Part shown: piece by piece, positions 36,987 to 48,471 of the stretch
Position numbering within the stretch: the stretch's first letter is position 1
Layout: every line of letters begins with the position of its first letter
From: Saccharum officinarum
Lineage: Eukaryota > Streptophyta > Magnoliopsida > Poales > Poaceae
Direction: 5' to 3'
Assembly: GCA_020631735.1 (NCBI GenBank)
Contig: CM036159.1
Span: 98,262,701 to 98,326,700 of the forward strand
Length of the DNA: 64,000 nt
Program-made: the position numbers and the translations under genes
The notes under the pieces: generated by a model
The model's input: the letters and a program-made list of their open reading frames with translations, nothing else
What the model was told of the DNA's origin: nothing
The model's database searches: none

Positions 36987-38600
36987 CGGGGGGAAAAAAA
37001 AAGGTGGCGGCGCCGGGGAGCAAACCGACTCCGAACAAGCGCAAGATGGAGCAACGGAGTTATGGAGGCACTCTACTCTGGTCTCTGGTCACCTTTACGC
37101 TGCCAACCGCCGCCAGGGAGGCGCCCAAGGGCCCCTCGCCGCCGCTGCTCACCTGCTCCCCATGGCCTATCGTGAGTTCGTGAACCCCTCGCAGCCGTAG
37201 GTTCCGTCGGGTGAGGTCAAGCTTGCAGAGGTATTTCTTCGTTTCCTCTACCTGTACTGTACTGTTTACTTCCTAGGCCTACAAAATTAAAATGCGCCTT
37301 ATATTATATTTGGTTGTTATTGCATTTCTAACTCAATTGATGCGTGGATGGCAGTCTGGCCGATGACGATGAGCATCGAAGTTTTTATTTCGACCTCACG
37401 TTAGTTATCCATTTTTACCATCTAAAAGAGCACTCTTTTACCTTAGCTTTTAAACCAATTTTTTTTTTCTATGCTATACATTGTTGCATCAATTCAGGTA
37501 GTGTAAATACGGCCTGTTTAGTGTTCACTTTTGGATGAGTTCAGCTGATTCTGGTAGGAGTTGATATAACAACTAGTTAAACATTCGTCTGGCACACTGC
37601 TGCTGCTTCAAGCCAAACACGCCAAAACGTGAGCTTGTTATTTGTAGAGGAATAATGGAATAACACATCATGTGGTGTGGCACGAGAACAATCAAGCAAG
37701 ACCTATCGTCCATCTCATCTGATCTGGTAGGGTTCATTCAACCCCCACCAATACCAACATGAGCCTGAGTTACAATCAACGGTATGTGTCTAGACCTGCT
37801 GCAATCGATGGCGGGTTGGTCAGTAGTGGCTGATTTGAAGGTGTGACTGAAAGATGTTACGGTGATGGTTGATTTGCAGTTAGATTCTTAAAAAAAAGAT
37901 TCTATGGTTATGGTAGTGATGGTTTGCAATTAGATCAAAGCTAGTGGGAGCTGTTGTCACAAGCTCAAGCTTCAAGGGGGATTTCAAGATGCGCCTAATG
38001 AAGACGTGAGGACGATGATGGAGCAGTGTATCAAGTTTATACTTATAGCATGTCTCTGGTGGTGGCTGCTGGTCTGATCATCTGTGGCGGCGATGTGAAC
38101 GTGGGGTTCCCTGGTTCAACTGGCGTATGAGCTTCAGCAAGCTTATTAGGATCAAAGATTGATGTAGGACACTAGGACTCTTTGATCCTGTATCTTTAGC
38201 CACGGATGGTGAGTTTTGGCGATTCTGCTGTTTCTCAGTTAACTTTCTTTATGGTATGCTGGGCAAGTAACATTCGTACAGCTGCAGCAAGCAGATAACG
38301 TGGAGAAAATAAAATAGTTATGGGCAGTTTGAAATTGCACTTCATTCAGAGTTTCAGACATTCAGTATATAATCCTGTCGTTTGGTTTCTTCTGTAGGAC
38401 TCCTGGACATACAGATTTCTTGGCAAGTCGTGGAACGATATCCATAGAATGATAGAAACTAGGTGGAGGCTGCAAGAAAATCACCACTTGGTCCTGCATT
38501 TCCACCTTTATGTGGCCATTGCTACATTACATTCACATGTGGTGAGTACCTATCATATGAACTTTTCTCAGCAACTTATTTGTTCATGTCTTATATACAA
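36987..38600 (+). pseudogene. B3-domain gene pseudogene, paralogue of the 12114 gene
   Basis: Pieces of the B3 gene recur in order. PNKRKME and EAPKGPSP near 37035-37140 match NKRKME and EAPKTPSP of exon 1. GAGGTCAAGCTTGCAGAG then GTATTT at ~37214-37237 matches the exon 2 donor. At 38395-38550, CTCCTGGACATACAGATTTC and CTACATTACATTCACATG match exon 4 up to its donor, followed by similar intron. Stops, frame changes and a missing B3 core (exons 5 and 6 are not found before FLDH2 begins at 38666) show that it is dead. It is head-to-head with FLDH1, as the intact B3 gene is with FLDH2. Confidence 0.82.
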
Positions 38601-38665
38601 GTTCTTTAAGATGACAATACGACATTATTTTCAAAATGGAATCTCAAATTAAAAGGGGTAGAGAA

Positions 38666-39476
38666 CTAAAATTTGATCAGTTTTGCATTCTTCAGCCACA
38701 AGAGTGTCTCTGCTAAGCCTTCAGATAAGCTTCGTGGACTATAGCCCAGCTCCCTCTTGGCCTTGTCACATGAGTAAGCCCACTGATGTCTGAGACACTC
38801 GACTCCCTGCAATGTACAGATTATGGGCCAATTATATATCAACACGAAGCATGGTTATCTGCAGATAATAAACTTGAACACTAGAATGGAGAATGATGGA
38901 CATACAGAATAACTGATAAGTGGGGGTTTTCCGGTGATGCGAGCAACAAAAACTGAAATCCACCCGTAGATGGCAAGCAACCATAGAGGTATGTGGAATT
39001 TGGGTGGCTTTGTGTTCGTAAGATTCGCAGCCATGTTGAAAATCTGCACGAATGACGTGTTCTCTCCAGTGAGCAGATATCTTTCGCCCACTCTGCCCTT
39101 CTCCATGGCTGCTATGTGCCCTTTGACGACATCATCAACATGGCTGAATGATCCCCGGTCATACCCATGCCCAATGTAACCAGGTAGACGCCCATTGAAC
39201 CTTTCAATTAACTGCAAGAATTTCTTGTTTTTTTCAAGTTCTGAACATGGCTGTAATACACATAGCTAGATCTTTGACTTATACTGCAATAAAAGGGGAA
39301 AGTTCTCTTACAACACGGCAAACAAGATTTCCAGATGTAAGCGTTCCAGGGCCATACATAATGCCTGGGTAGACTATGGTGATTGGAACCCCCTCTGCTG
39401 CTGCTTGCAGTGCAATTCTATCTGCTAGAAACTTTGATTTCTCATACTCTGTGCAAAATGATTCCCCTTGATGAAT
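38666..39476 (-). pseudogene. FLDH2 exons 3-5 (farnesol dehydrogenase-like), cut off by a retrotransposon
   Basis: Exon 3 is 39476-39312 (165 bp), exon 4 39211-38906 (306 bp) and exon 5 38806-38666 (141 bp including TAG). These lengths are identical to FLDH1 exons 3-5 and all splice sites are good. Kept are the catalytic TEYEKSK, YPGIMYGPGTLT, FNGRLPGYIGHGYDRGSFS, the YLLTGEN segment, and GYSPRSLSEGL. No stops or frameshifts are seen. Exons 1 and 2 are not upstream here because intron 2 is entered at 39621 by a Gypsy LTR; they lie on contig C (53240-56363, plus as assembled) and partly on A. If intron 2 with an ~10-kb or longer insertion still splices, exon 2 is nevertheless broken by a hAT element. 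Confidence 0.9.
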
Positions 39477-39620
39477 CTGAGATTTAAAAGCAATTCAAGA
39501 ACGTCACAATTTTGCACCACCGTGTAACTTGTAAAAACACTTCTGCATAAATGTGTGAATAACAAATGTGATCCGATTTCAATATCTGGATCCAAATTTG
39601 AAATTGATGACTAAAAGTCA

Positions 39621-42452
39621 TGTAACACCCTAAATTTTTTTCGTAATTTCAAAATAGTTAAATATAATTTATTGTGTAATTGAGTGTGCATGTAAATATA
39701 GGGAATAATATTTTTTTTGTGAAATTAAAATTAATCATAAGGTTAGCAACATGTTGATGCACTCATGCTGCCACATTCTATTTATTGTATTGATTGATTT
39801 GATCCAAAGTTCAAAAGAGATTCAAAAACATTTGAAATTGGATTTAGAAAATCAAATAAGAAAAAGAAAACTCCTTTTCCTCTCCCTCCCTCCTTTCGGC
39901 CCAGTCGGCCTTCAAAGGGGAGCGCGACCCCGTCTACGCCATTCCCTTCTCCAGTTTCCCCCGCTCCCGTTCGCTAGTGCACAACAGAGAAACGGCAGCG
40001 GCGATCCTTCGGAGCACCGTCCGCCCCACCACGGTGACCGTCACCTTCGAGCCGCCTCCAGTCCGTTGATTCCGCTCGGTGAGCTCGCCTTCATCCCCGC
40101 TTCCTCCCCATGCCTTTATCTTCTTCAATCGTGGTCTCTAGGGCTATCCCCGCGAGCTCCGGTGAGCTCCCTCCGCCGCCGGCCATGGCGGTTGCCCCTC
40201 GGATCTTTTCCCGGCCGCGCATGTGACATGGCCAAGTTCTCCATCCCCTCCGCATCCTCCCCGTAGTCTCTATTTGGAGAATGGGGCTCCGTAGCGCTCA
40301 ATTTCATCGCTCCGGTGAGCTCTCCGCCGTCGGCCATGGCGGGCACGCCGCGCGGGCCATCCCGTGGCTGTATTATGTTCCGGGGCGAGTTCGCCTTTCT
40401 CCCCGCGTCACCCCGGTGCTCTCGGTTTTGAAAACCGTGCACCATAGCGCCGGTTTGGGTCACTCCGGCGAGTTTCCACCGCCGGCAATGGCGGCGCCGC
40501 CGCGTCCTCCCCCAACTCCGGCGTCTTGCTTCCCTTTCATTTTCCTTGACTAATCTCAGCCGCTCGTTTAAAATCCTACGGCCACGAGCACACCATACCC
40601 CTTCGTGGGTCTTTTTCTAAAAGAGCCCCTCGGTTTCGGGCGTATCTAACCCGCCGTCCTTGGCGTATTCCCGAAAGACACATTCTCTTTTTGAAGACGT
40701 ATTTCCTTCGGTTTAAATGAAAAATACGTTTCCAGATTAATTACAGTTTTGCCACTGCAGTAAAACGCTTATAAAATTGTCGTTTTAGCTCCGATTTGAT
40801 CCGTTCAACTTGCGTTAGTTTCATAATTTCATGATCTACACATTAATGCCACTGTTAGTTAGGTTTGCAACATTTAAAATTCTAGATTAGGTTAAGTTAA
40901 TTAACTCGCTATAGGAATCTTGTTTAATTCGTAACTTTCGCGTTATAGCTCCGAATTTTGTGAACTTCGCGTTGATGTGATCATAGCGAGACGTAGAATA
41001 TTTTCATAAACATGTTATCTTGTTTTTATACTGCTGGTGTACTGTTCTGATTATAGGTTTATTTGCTATGCATGAATGCTCCTGAAATGTGTATGTTGCC
41101 GTGTTGGTCGAGTTCAGACGGCGAGGAGTACGTTGGGAATCCGGACACGTACGAGGAGCAGCAGGACCAGCTGTAGTTCGTGAACCAAGGCAAGTATAAC
41201 ATGGGCCTTCGTTGTTGTCCTATTCATTATATAATGTACTCATTATGCATGTGTCTAATATTGCTCGACTATAAGGACTCCCTAGCTAATTGATGACCTG
41301 TACCTTGATCCCTATGGATTTTATTTGCATATGGGTAGAATGCTAGTGCTCTAACTAAACATGATCTATACTATGACTAATGGAACCAATGGATAAACAT
41401 GATGGTAACAGTGGAACTATAGGGTAAAGGTGCAGATGATGTTGATCATGTTGCCCTAAACCCTCCGTAAGAACTTATCTGTAGGGCAAAAGCTGGAACA
41501 TACAGTGCAACCGTGAGAGTCATATGGCTCTGACTTTAGCTCAGTAATAGGATCTTTTCTAGCTTGTTAGAGGTTACCCGAAAGGGCGCAAGAGGGGCTT
41601 GCCACTTTGGGTATAGAACTGCCTCTGTTCTGATGTGTATAGCCTGCGGGAATTGTGCCATCGAAAGGGGTTCTTTATATCTGCCTGCCAAGGAAACCTC
41701 GCGGCCCTAACATGTTAGAAGAGGCATATGGAAGGCTTCATAGTGTACCCTGCCTACTCACCTTGGGAGTGTTAGGGGATCGACGGGCCCCGGGCAAATG
41801 GGCAACACGACTCACGGGTAAAGATGCACAACCTCTGCAGAGTGTTAAAACTGTTATAACAGTCGTGCTCACGGTCACGTGCGGCCTGGAAAACTCACAG
41901 AATAAATATTTACTTGACATATGGATGACTTATGATGATGACAATGAGATTATACTGATGCTCAATTACTCTTCTTAATTCTAGTAGGTGATCACGTGGG
42001 TTAAACGGGAGTTTAAGCATAATTTAGTAATAATAAGTAATAATGAAATGCTGATCTATTAAAAATGTTAACTGCAATCAACCGTGTCTATCCTTTTTGA
42101 GCCTCATGAATCCTCATACTATACTTGCGGAGTATGAGTGTACTCACATTTGTTATTATTTCATTTTTGGATAAAAATCCCGGATGGGTAACAGATGACA
42201 GCTTCTACGAGGATTTCCCTGAAGAATTCTAGGTTTGGGTCAACCAGTCGGCTTTCCCTGTGGATCAGATGATTCGTTCGAGAGTGTTATTTATCTTTCC
42301 GTGTGTGATGTTATGAACTAAGTGATGTAATATCGTGATGTATGTACATGGTGATGATACTTTTGTTAATTTGTCGGCTTATGTGTGCGACTATTCCTGG
42401 GGCGCACATAAGATGTATACACTCTATATTATCCTTTAATTGAAGTGTGACA
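39621..42452 (+). repeat. 5' LTR of the Tekay-like Gypsy element (2832 bp)
   Basis: The LTR starts TGTAACACCC and ends GTGTGACA. AGTCA precedes it (39616-39620). The primer-binding site TTGGTATCAAAGCC begins at 42455, proving this is the 5' LTR. It lacks ~247 bp present in the other copies (equivalent to 1585-1831); the break at 39910/39911 lies between GGCC direct repeats. Confidence 0.95.
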
Positions 42453-42639
42453 AATTGGTATCAAAGCCGTGTTAACTGTAGAACGCAAACCTAGGTAGAA
42501 ATGGTCGCTTCTAGGATTTTGGTTTTATTATTTACTTGCTACTATCTCAATCTTGGTATTTTATTAAAATTTTATGCTCTATTCTCTATTCTATTGCATA
42601 AAATATTGACTCTGATAATATTTTATATCAAAACTATAG

Positions 42640-43596
42640 ATGCCTCGTCTCAGTGCAGCTGCCTACGTCGCCCAGTTCACTCCAGCAGCACCTGCTCCAC
42701 CAGCACCACCAGCAGTACCACCAGTGGTGCCAGAGGTCGTCCGCATCACCGACGACGAGGAGGAAGAACCCATGGAAGTAGAGGCATCTTCAGCTACTGC
42801 ATCAGATGGACCCGCTTCGACCCCCGTGGCCGTACCCATCCCACCAGTGGATGCGCCAGTCCCCGCTGCTACACCTCCACCAGCTTCCTAGGTCGCTTCT
42901 GCACCAACACCAGTGTCTACCCCAGCTGCTCCAGAGGAACCAGAAGAGATGGGGTGGACCACCAGAAACAAGTTTAAGGAAGCCTCCGATGACGCCCATT
43001 ACCACAACCTCCTCACCACCATGTTGGCCGAGTACTACCCAGATCTTGTTGCGTCGGTGAAGTATTACTGCGCAGAGCACCAGCATCCAGTAGAGGCGAC
43101 ATACTAGAAGACTAATGTGATCATCACAGCGTGGAACAACACCGACCAATCCCAAGATGTCGTGACTACCCACAGCCATCGGTCCAGGCGTGCCAGCGCC
43201 TACGATAGCATGGAGGATGCCACACAGGAAGCGTACCTGCACTATAATGGTCGCCGATTTGAGGACATGCAGGGCAATCGCTACAGGTTTCTTCCACGCT
43301 ACGACCCAGTGGAAAAGACATGGGCGGTGTTGGCTCCCTCAGCTTCTGACTCAACCATGGACACTACAGTGAGGCACCTCAGCGCCCTGCAGGAGGCAAA
43401 CGAAGCACTCAAGGACGAGCTTCGTGCGGCTCATAAATCTGAGAAACGCCTTCAGAAACAAATAGATGAGATGGTCGTTCATCTAGGACAGCCTACCATG
43501 TACAGAAGAAGCCAGGGTGTTCACCATGGTGGATCGCGCTCCTTAGATGTTGCAGCCCGTCATAATGAATGCGTTCTAGATCGAGAGTCATATTAA
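42640..43596 (+). pseudogene. Gypsy element 5' leader ORF (broken)
   Basis: A frame rich in Ala, Pro and acidic residues (EEEEPMEVEASS) leads, past two TAG stops at ~42889 and ~43105, into a charged region with a coiled-coil-like LSALQEANEALKDELRAAHK, then stops at 43594-43596. It precedes gag in the same element. The stops sit where Gln (CAG) is likely. Its role is unknown. Confidence 0.65.
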
Positions 43597-44227
43597 GTTT
43601 ATGCTTGTAGTGTGAACATTTAGTTGTCTTGTTGGTTGTGTTGATGAACTTGGAATGATTTGGACTTTGTGTGATTGCTGGAACAGTGTGGGCTTGTCCA
43701 CATGTTCTTCTATCAAAACCTTAAGTTAGTATTCGTTTAACTTAGTTGGGTTTGGAAAGTTCGCTTCACTGTTGTACTGTTTTTTAGAGCAGTCTGTAAT
43801 GTTTATCTCATATCTCTAAATCTCCACATCCAAAAATTATGAAATTTTTGTGGAAGGAACTAGACTTGTGTATCTTTCCATTCCCGCTGGAATCACCTCA
43901 TTATCAGTTTTAGTTTAAGAGATATGCTGCTAATCTGGCAAGTCTGTACAGTCTGTAACTTAGAACAGAAATTGTTTAGCTCAGTTTTTGATGATGTTGC
44001 CGTCAGAATCTGTGAAAAAGTTCTATATAAAAGTTGTAGCAGACTTCTTAAGCTTCCAACGATGTATGCACGCCTCTATTGCATCTCTGAAACTTGAGTT
44101 ACACTTTAATTTCTGATCTGCTGTTGTAGACACCCGTCCAGAATTTTCAGCTATGTTATTTACCTTTTGTAAATAATTTGTAAATTTTGGAAGATTCTAA
44201 AAGTTTGCACATTTGCTTGGAAGCAGA
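43597..44227 (+). other. AT-rich spacer in the Gypsy element, possibly an intron
   Basis: No coding frame. It ends TTGCTTGGAAGCAG just before an ATG, a good splice-acceptor shape, so the leader ORF and gag may be joined by splicing. Confidence 0.4.
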
Positions 44228-45228
44228 TGCCGCCCGAGGAGGACGTGGCCGAGGCCGTGGACGTGGTCGTGGACATGGTGCTCTCGTTGATCCACCTCCG
44301 CCACCGCCGGTGACGATTGAACAACTGATGGCAATGCAAGCACAGCTCACAGACAGTGATGGACCGTCTTGGTGAGCAACCAGCAGGAGCACCCCACCTG
44401 TGCAGGTCCGTGACAAGCGTGGTGAGTTTCTGAAAGGACGCCCATTGTGTTCACACATTGCTCTGAGCCTATGGAGGCTGATGATTGGTTGAGAGCCGTG
44501 GAGAAGCAGCTAAATATAGCACAGTGCAACGATCTGGAGAAAGTCTTGTACGCCTCAGGCCAACTCCAAGGAGCTGCTCAGGATTGGTGGGAGTCATTCC
44601 AGTATGGACGTCCAGAGAATGCTCTAGAGATCACATGGAATGAGTTCACAGAGAACTTCAGGTCCTATCACATCCCTAAGGGACTAATTGAACTGAAGCA
44701 AGAAGAGTTCCGGGCTCTCAAACAAGGGTCCATGTCTGTGGCGGAGTACCGCGACAAGTTTGCTCAACTGTCGCGATATGCCCCGACTAAGGTGGCCCGG
44801 GATTCTAACAAATAGCGCCGTTTCCTGAAGGGACTGTATGATGGACTCCAACTGCAGCTGATGTTCAACAAGTATGACAATTTCCAAGAATTGGTGGATC
44901 GGGCCATTGTGATAGATAACAAGCATAAGGAAATGGAACTCAAGAAGAGGAAGCTCCAGGGACAGGCGTAGGGTAGCAACACTCGCCCGCGAGCTTTCCC
45001 ACAGCAAGGTTTCCTACAGAGAAACCAAGGGCCACCCAACCAATGGAACAGAGACCAGTACCCCCAGAGAAACCAGAACCAGTAGCGTCTCCAGTATCCA
45101 CAGCACTTTGGCAACCAGAATCAGCAGCGCCCCCAGCAACATCAAGCTAGCAATCAGCCACGCACGTCAGGGAGTGCCCAACAATGCCCCAATCAAGAGT
45201 GCACTCCAGGCAACCCAATGCATGCTAC
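44228..45228 (+). pseudogene. Gypsy gag (broken, cut by gap)
   Basis: A Gly/Arg-rich N-terminus (RGGRGRGRGRGRG) is followed by a Retrotrans_gag-type capsid domain (PMEADDWLRAVEKQL, VLYASGQLQGAAQDWW, FRSYHIPKGLIELKQEEF) and a Gln/Asn-rich linker that normally leads to a zinc knuckle. Frame shifts near 44380-44430 and TAG stops at 44813, 44969 and 45083 break it, the latter three where Gln codons are expected. The contig ends before the protease. Confidence 0.85.
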
Positions 45229-45328
45229 NNNNNNNNNNNNNNNNNNNNNNNNNNNNNNNNNNNNNNNNNNNNNNNNNNNNNNNNNNNNNNNNNNNNNNNN
45301 NNNNNNNNNNNNNNNNNNNNNNNNNNNN
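45229..45328. other. Assembly gap, 100 N (B/C)
   Basis: Exactly 100 N. The sequence jumps from gag to the far end of contig C. Confidence 1.
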
Positions 45329-45567
45329 CTTGCTATATTTGAGCACAAACCAAAAGCAGCCATCGTCCGGCACCGCCGCTTCCGCTCGTCGTGCAGGGCT
45401 GCAGGCTGCCTGCCATGCATGCATGCGGCGCCCATCAGGAGCCCCAGCCCATAAACATTTCTGGCATCCCTGGCTGGCCCCACTTTCTTCGCGTCTTCTC
45501 CTTCGGAGCGGAGCCTCCCTTCGCGGGTGCTCCATCGTCCTCCTCCCGATCCTAGCATGTTATTACG

Positions 45568-47942
45568 ATGCCAAGCCGGATCGCATCGTTCCCCTTCTTC
45601 CTCGCCTTCGTCGTCGTCACCGCCGCCACCTTATTCCCTCCTCGTCATCCCAAGAGCCGCCCGCCGCCGCGGCCGCCGTGCCACAGCCCAGAGGCTTCTA
45701 CATAAGCTGCGGTCGGACAAGGACGTGCAGGTAGGGAGCATCAAGTGGGCCAAGGATGAGGGCTTCACCGCCGTCGGCAATGCCTCCGCCATCAACAAGC
45801 CGCACCTCCTCCCATACTCGCCACGCTGCGCTACTTCCCGGACGCCACCGCGCGCAAGTACTGCTACCAGCTCCCCGTCGTCAAGGGCACGCGCTACCTC
45901 GTCCGCACCACCTACTACTACGGCGGCTTCGACGGCGGCAAGGAACCCCCCGTGTTCGACCAGATCGTGGACGGCACCCTGTGGAGCGCCGTCAACACCA
46001 CGGACAACTACCGGCGCGGCATGTCCACCTACTTCGAGATGGTGGCGCAGGGGCAGGGCCGGACCATGAGCGTGTGCCTGGCGCGCCGCCCCGACACGAA
46101 GTCCAGCCCCTTCATCTCCGCGCTGGAGGTCATCGACCTCGCCGACTCCATGTACAACACCACGGACTTCGGCAGGTTCGCCATGAGCACCGTGGCGCGC
46201 AGCCGCTTCGGCAGCAAGGGCGAGATCATCAGGTACGCCTGCCCGTTCGACCGTTCGCCGCCGTGCGCGTGAGGCCAGCCGGCCGGGGAATCCTGACGTG
46301 ACGTGGTTGGCATTCTAGCTATCCAGATGACCCGTACAACCGGTACTGGGCGCCGTTCGCGGACGCCAACCCCATGGTGGAGAGCCACTCCTCCATCTCG
46401 CCCGACGACTTCTGGAACCAGCCGCCGGCCAAGGCGCTCAAGGCCGGGGTCACCACCAGCCGGGCAAGCAGCTCACCGTGCAGTGGCCCACGACGGAGCT
46501 CCCAGCGGCGACCTACTACGTGGCGCTCTACTTCCAGGACTCGCGCACCGCGAGCCCCTTCAGCTGGCGCGTCTTCGACGTGGCCGTCAACGGCAAGGAC
46601 TTCTTCCGGGGGCTCAACGCCTCCGCGGCCGGCGTCATGGTCTACTCCAGCATGATGCAGCTGTCCGGCAAAACGGAGATCCTGCTCACGCCCAACGAGA
46701 CGTCCCCCGTCGGCCCGCTCATCAACGCCGGAGAGATCTACCAGATTGTCCCGCTCGGTGGCAGGACCGCCACTAGAGATGGTATGCATTTCTGTCAGTC
46801 GCCTTCGGCCTGTGAGATAAAATGTCTGGGCGATGAGAAGCTCTAGGCTTTTCCCTTGTGCAGTGGTTGCAATGGAAGATCTCGCAGCGAGCCTCAAGAA
46901 CCTACCTCCGGACTGGGCTGGAGACCCTTGCCTGCCACAGCAACACTCTTGGACGGGGGTTGAATGCTCCCAGGGATCACCCATGCGCGTCTTGTCACTG
47001 TAAGTGTTCAGATTACAATGGCAGCCGAATCCAATTGAATGTCAATGGTGTTCGAACTGTATTTTGTATGCGTTCTGGTTAAATTCGGCCAATGCGTTTG
47101 GTATTCATCAGTTCTCAGTGCTCATCAATGTGTAAAGAAAAAGAAAATAAGGGCTAAATTCGGCCAATGCATCGGTGTTCTACATCTTGTCCTGATGGAA
47201 GAACGCCATTACAGTCCAGTAAAAACAAAAGGCTAGAAAAATGTTGATCATTGCTGTGTTAATATGACCGGTTTTCTGCAATACAGGGATCTAAAAAATC
47301 ATGGTCTTTCAGGATCGCTTCCCGACAGCATTGCAAATTTGACAGGGGTGAAAACCATGTAAGATAGACACAAAACTAAACTCTCAATGGTATGAGCAGA
47401 CTGGATGGACGATCCTTCTAATAATGCCTTATAAATTGTGACTACAGCTATCTCAGTGGTAACAATCTCTCAGGCCCCATACCTGACTTGAGCAGCATGC
47501 ACACCTTAACTGCCGTGTAAGCTCAAGCATACTTGATTTTTTTTAAAAAAAACATTCGTTCTGCAATTTTACTAACCATGCTAAGCTTTTCATCATTTGA
47601 AAAGGCGCCTTGATAGCAATCAATTCAGTGGAACGATCAAACCATCAATGGAAAAACTAGTCAATCTTAAGGAGCTGTCAGTACTCGATATCTCATTTCA
47701 TAATGTATCTCAAATAATATCTCCATACATTCTTTGCCTAATGCATTTTCTCAAAAATGGCAGATACCTGAACTACAACAATCTCACGGGCAAGATACCA
47801 GATGGTCTGAAAAACAAAGCTGGACTTGATTTGAGGTGTCAAGAATGTGAATCAATTTATTAGGTTCTTTGTTTTGTCATAAACGGTGACTATATGTTTT
47901 GCATGAATAACTTTCAGAACTGAGGGGAACAAATTTGGATGA
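45568..47942 (+). CDS. Malectin-like/LRR protein gene, allele C, with four 1-bp deletions
   Basis: This is the same eight-exon gene as at 14484-16864. Exons are 45568-46232, 46319-46781, 46864-46999, 47287-47358, 47448-47516, 47605-47676, 47764-47835 and 47918-47942. Compared with the intact allele it lacks single bases near 45631, 45713, 45813 (exon 1) and 46463 (exon 2), mostly in C or G runs, so as read the protein is frameshifted early. All four lie within ~1.2 kb of a contig end, and exons 3-8 are undamaged, so these are more likely sequencing errors than decay. Function is as for the allele A entry. Confidence 0.8.
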
Positions 47943-48471
47943 GGCTGGCAAGGAGGAAATACCTTGATGCTAATCCTCAGCATGATGCTGCACCCATGCA
48001 CACATGGTTCAATGATGAAGGGAGAGGACTGAAGGCTTCAATGTTTGTAGGATGACATTGATGTCTAATGTATGAGAGCTCAAGATTGATTTCATATCTA
48101 GCATGACTTTGCGCCATCTCTGTCCTATTCTTAGAGCTTTGTTGTACATGTTGGCGCATGTTGCATCTAGAAGCATCAATTTAGGGATAAGTATTAAGTG
48201 AAAGAATCGTTCCTAAATCCTAAGTCACAAGCCATGCATTTTCTGAAACTTCCATTAGGACAGCAACATGCAGTGGCCAGAAAATACTTAGCTCATAATG
48301 CATTTTGCAAGTTATGACTTCTGCAAATTAGGAGTCTCACTAGTAGCACCGAATAACAACAAACATACAAATAAAATACATACTAGGGCAATTCTGATAG
48401 ATAAAGCCTAAAAATACTCAAAATCCCACTTTCCACGTCCTGCTAAGTTAGTACTGCTGTGCGTGATGCAG
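47943..48471. other. Convergent spacer between malectin/LRR and B3 genes
   Basis: 3' regions of both genes; one copy of the unit that is triplicated in arm A lies at ~47945-48085. Nothing else is seen. Confidence 0.5.
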
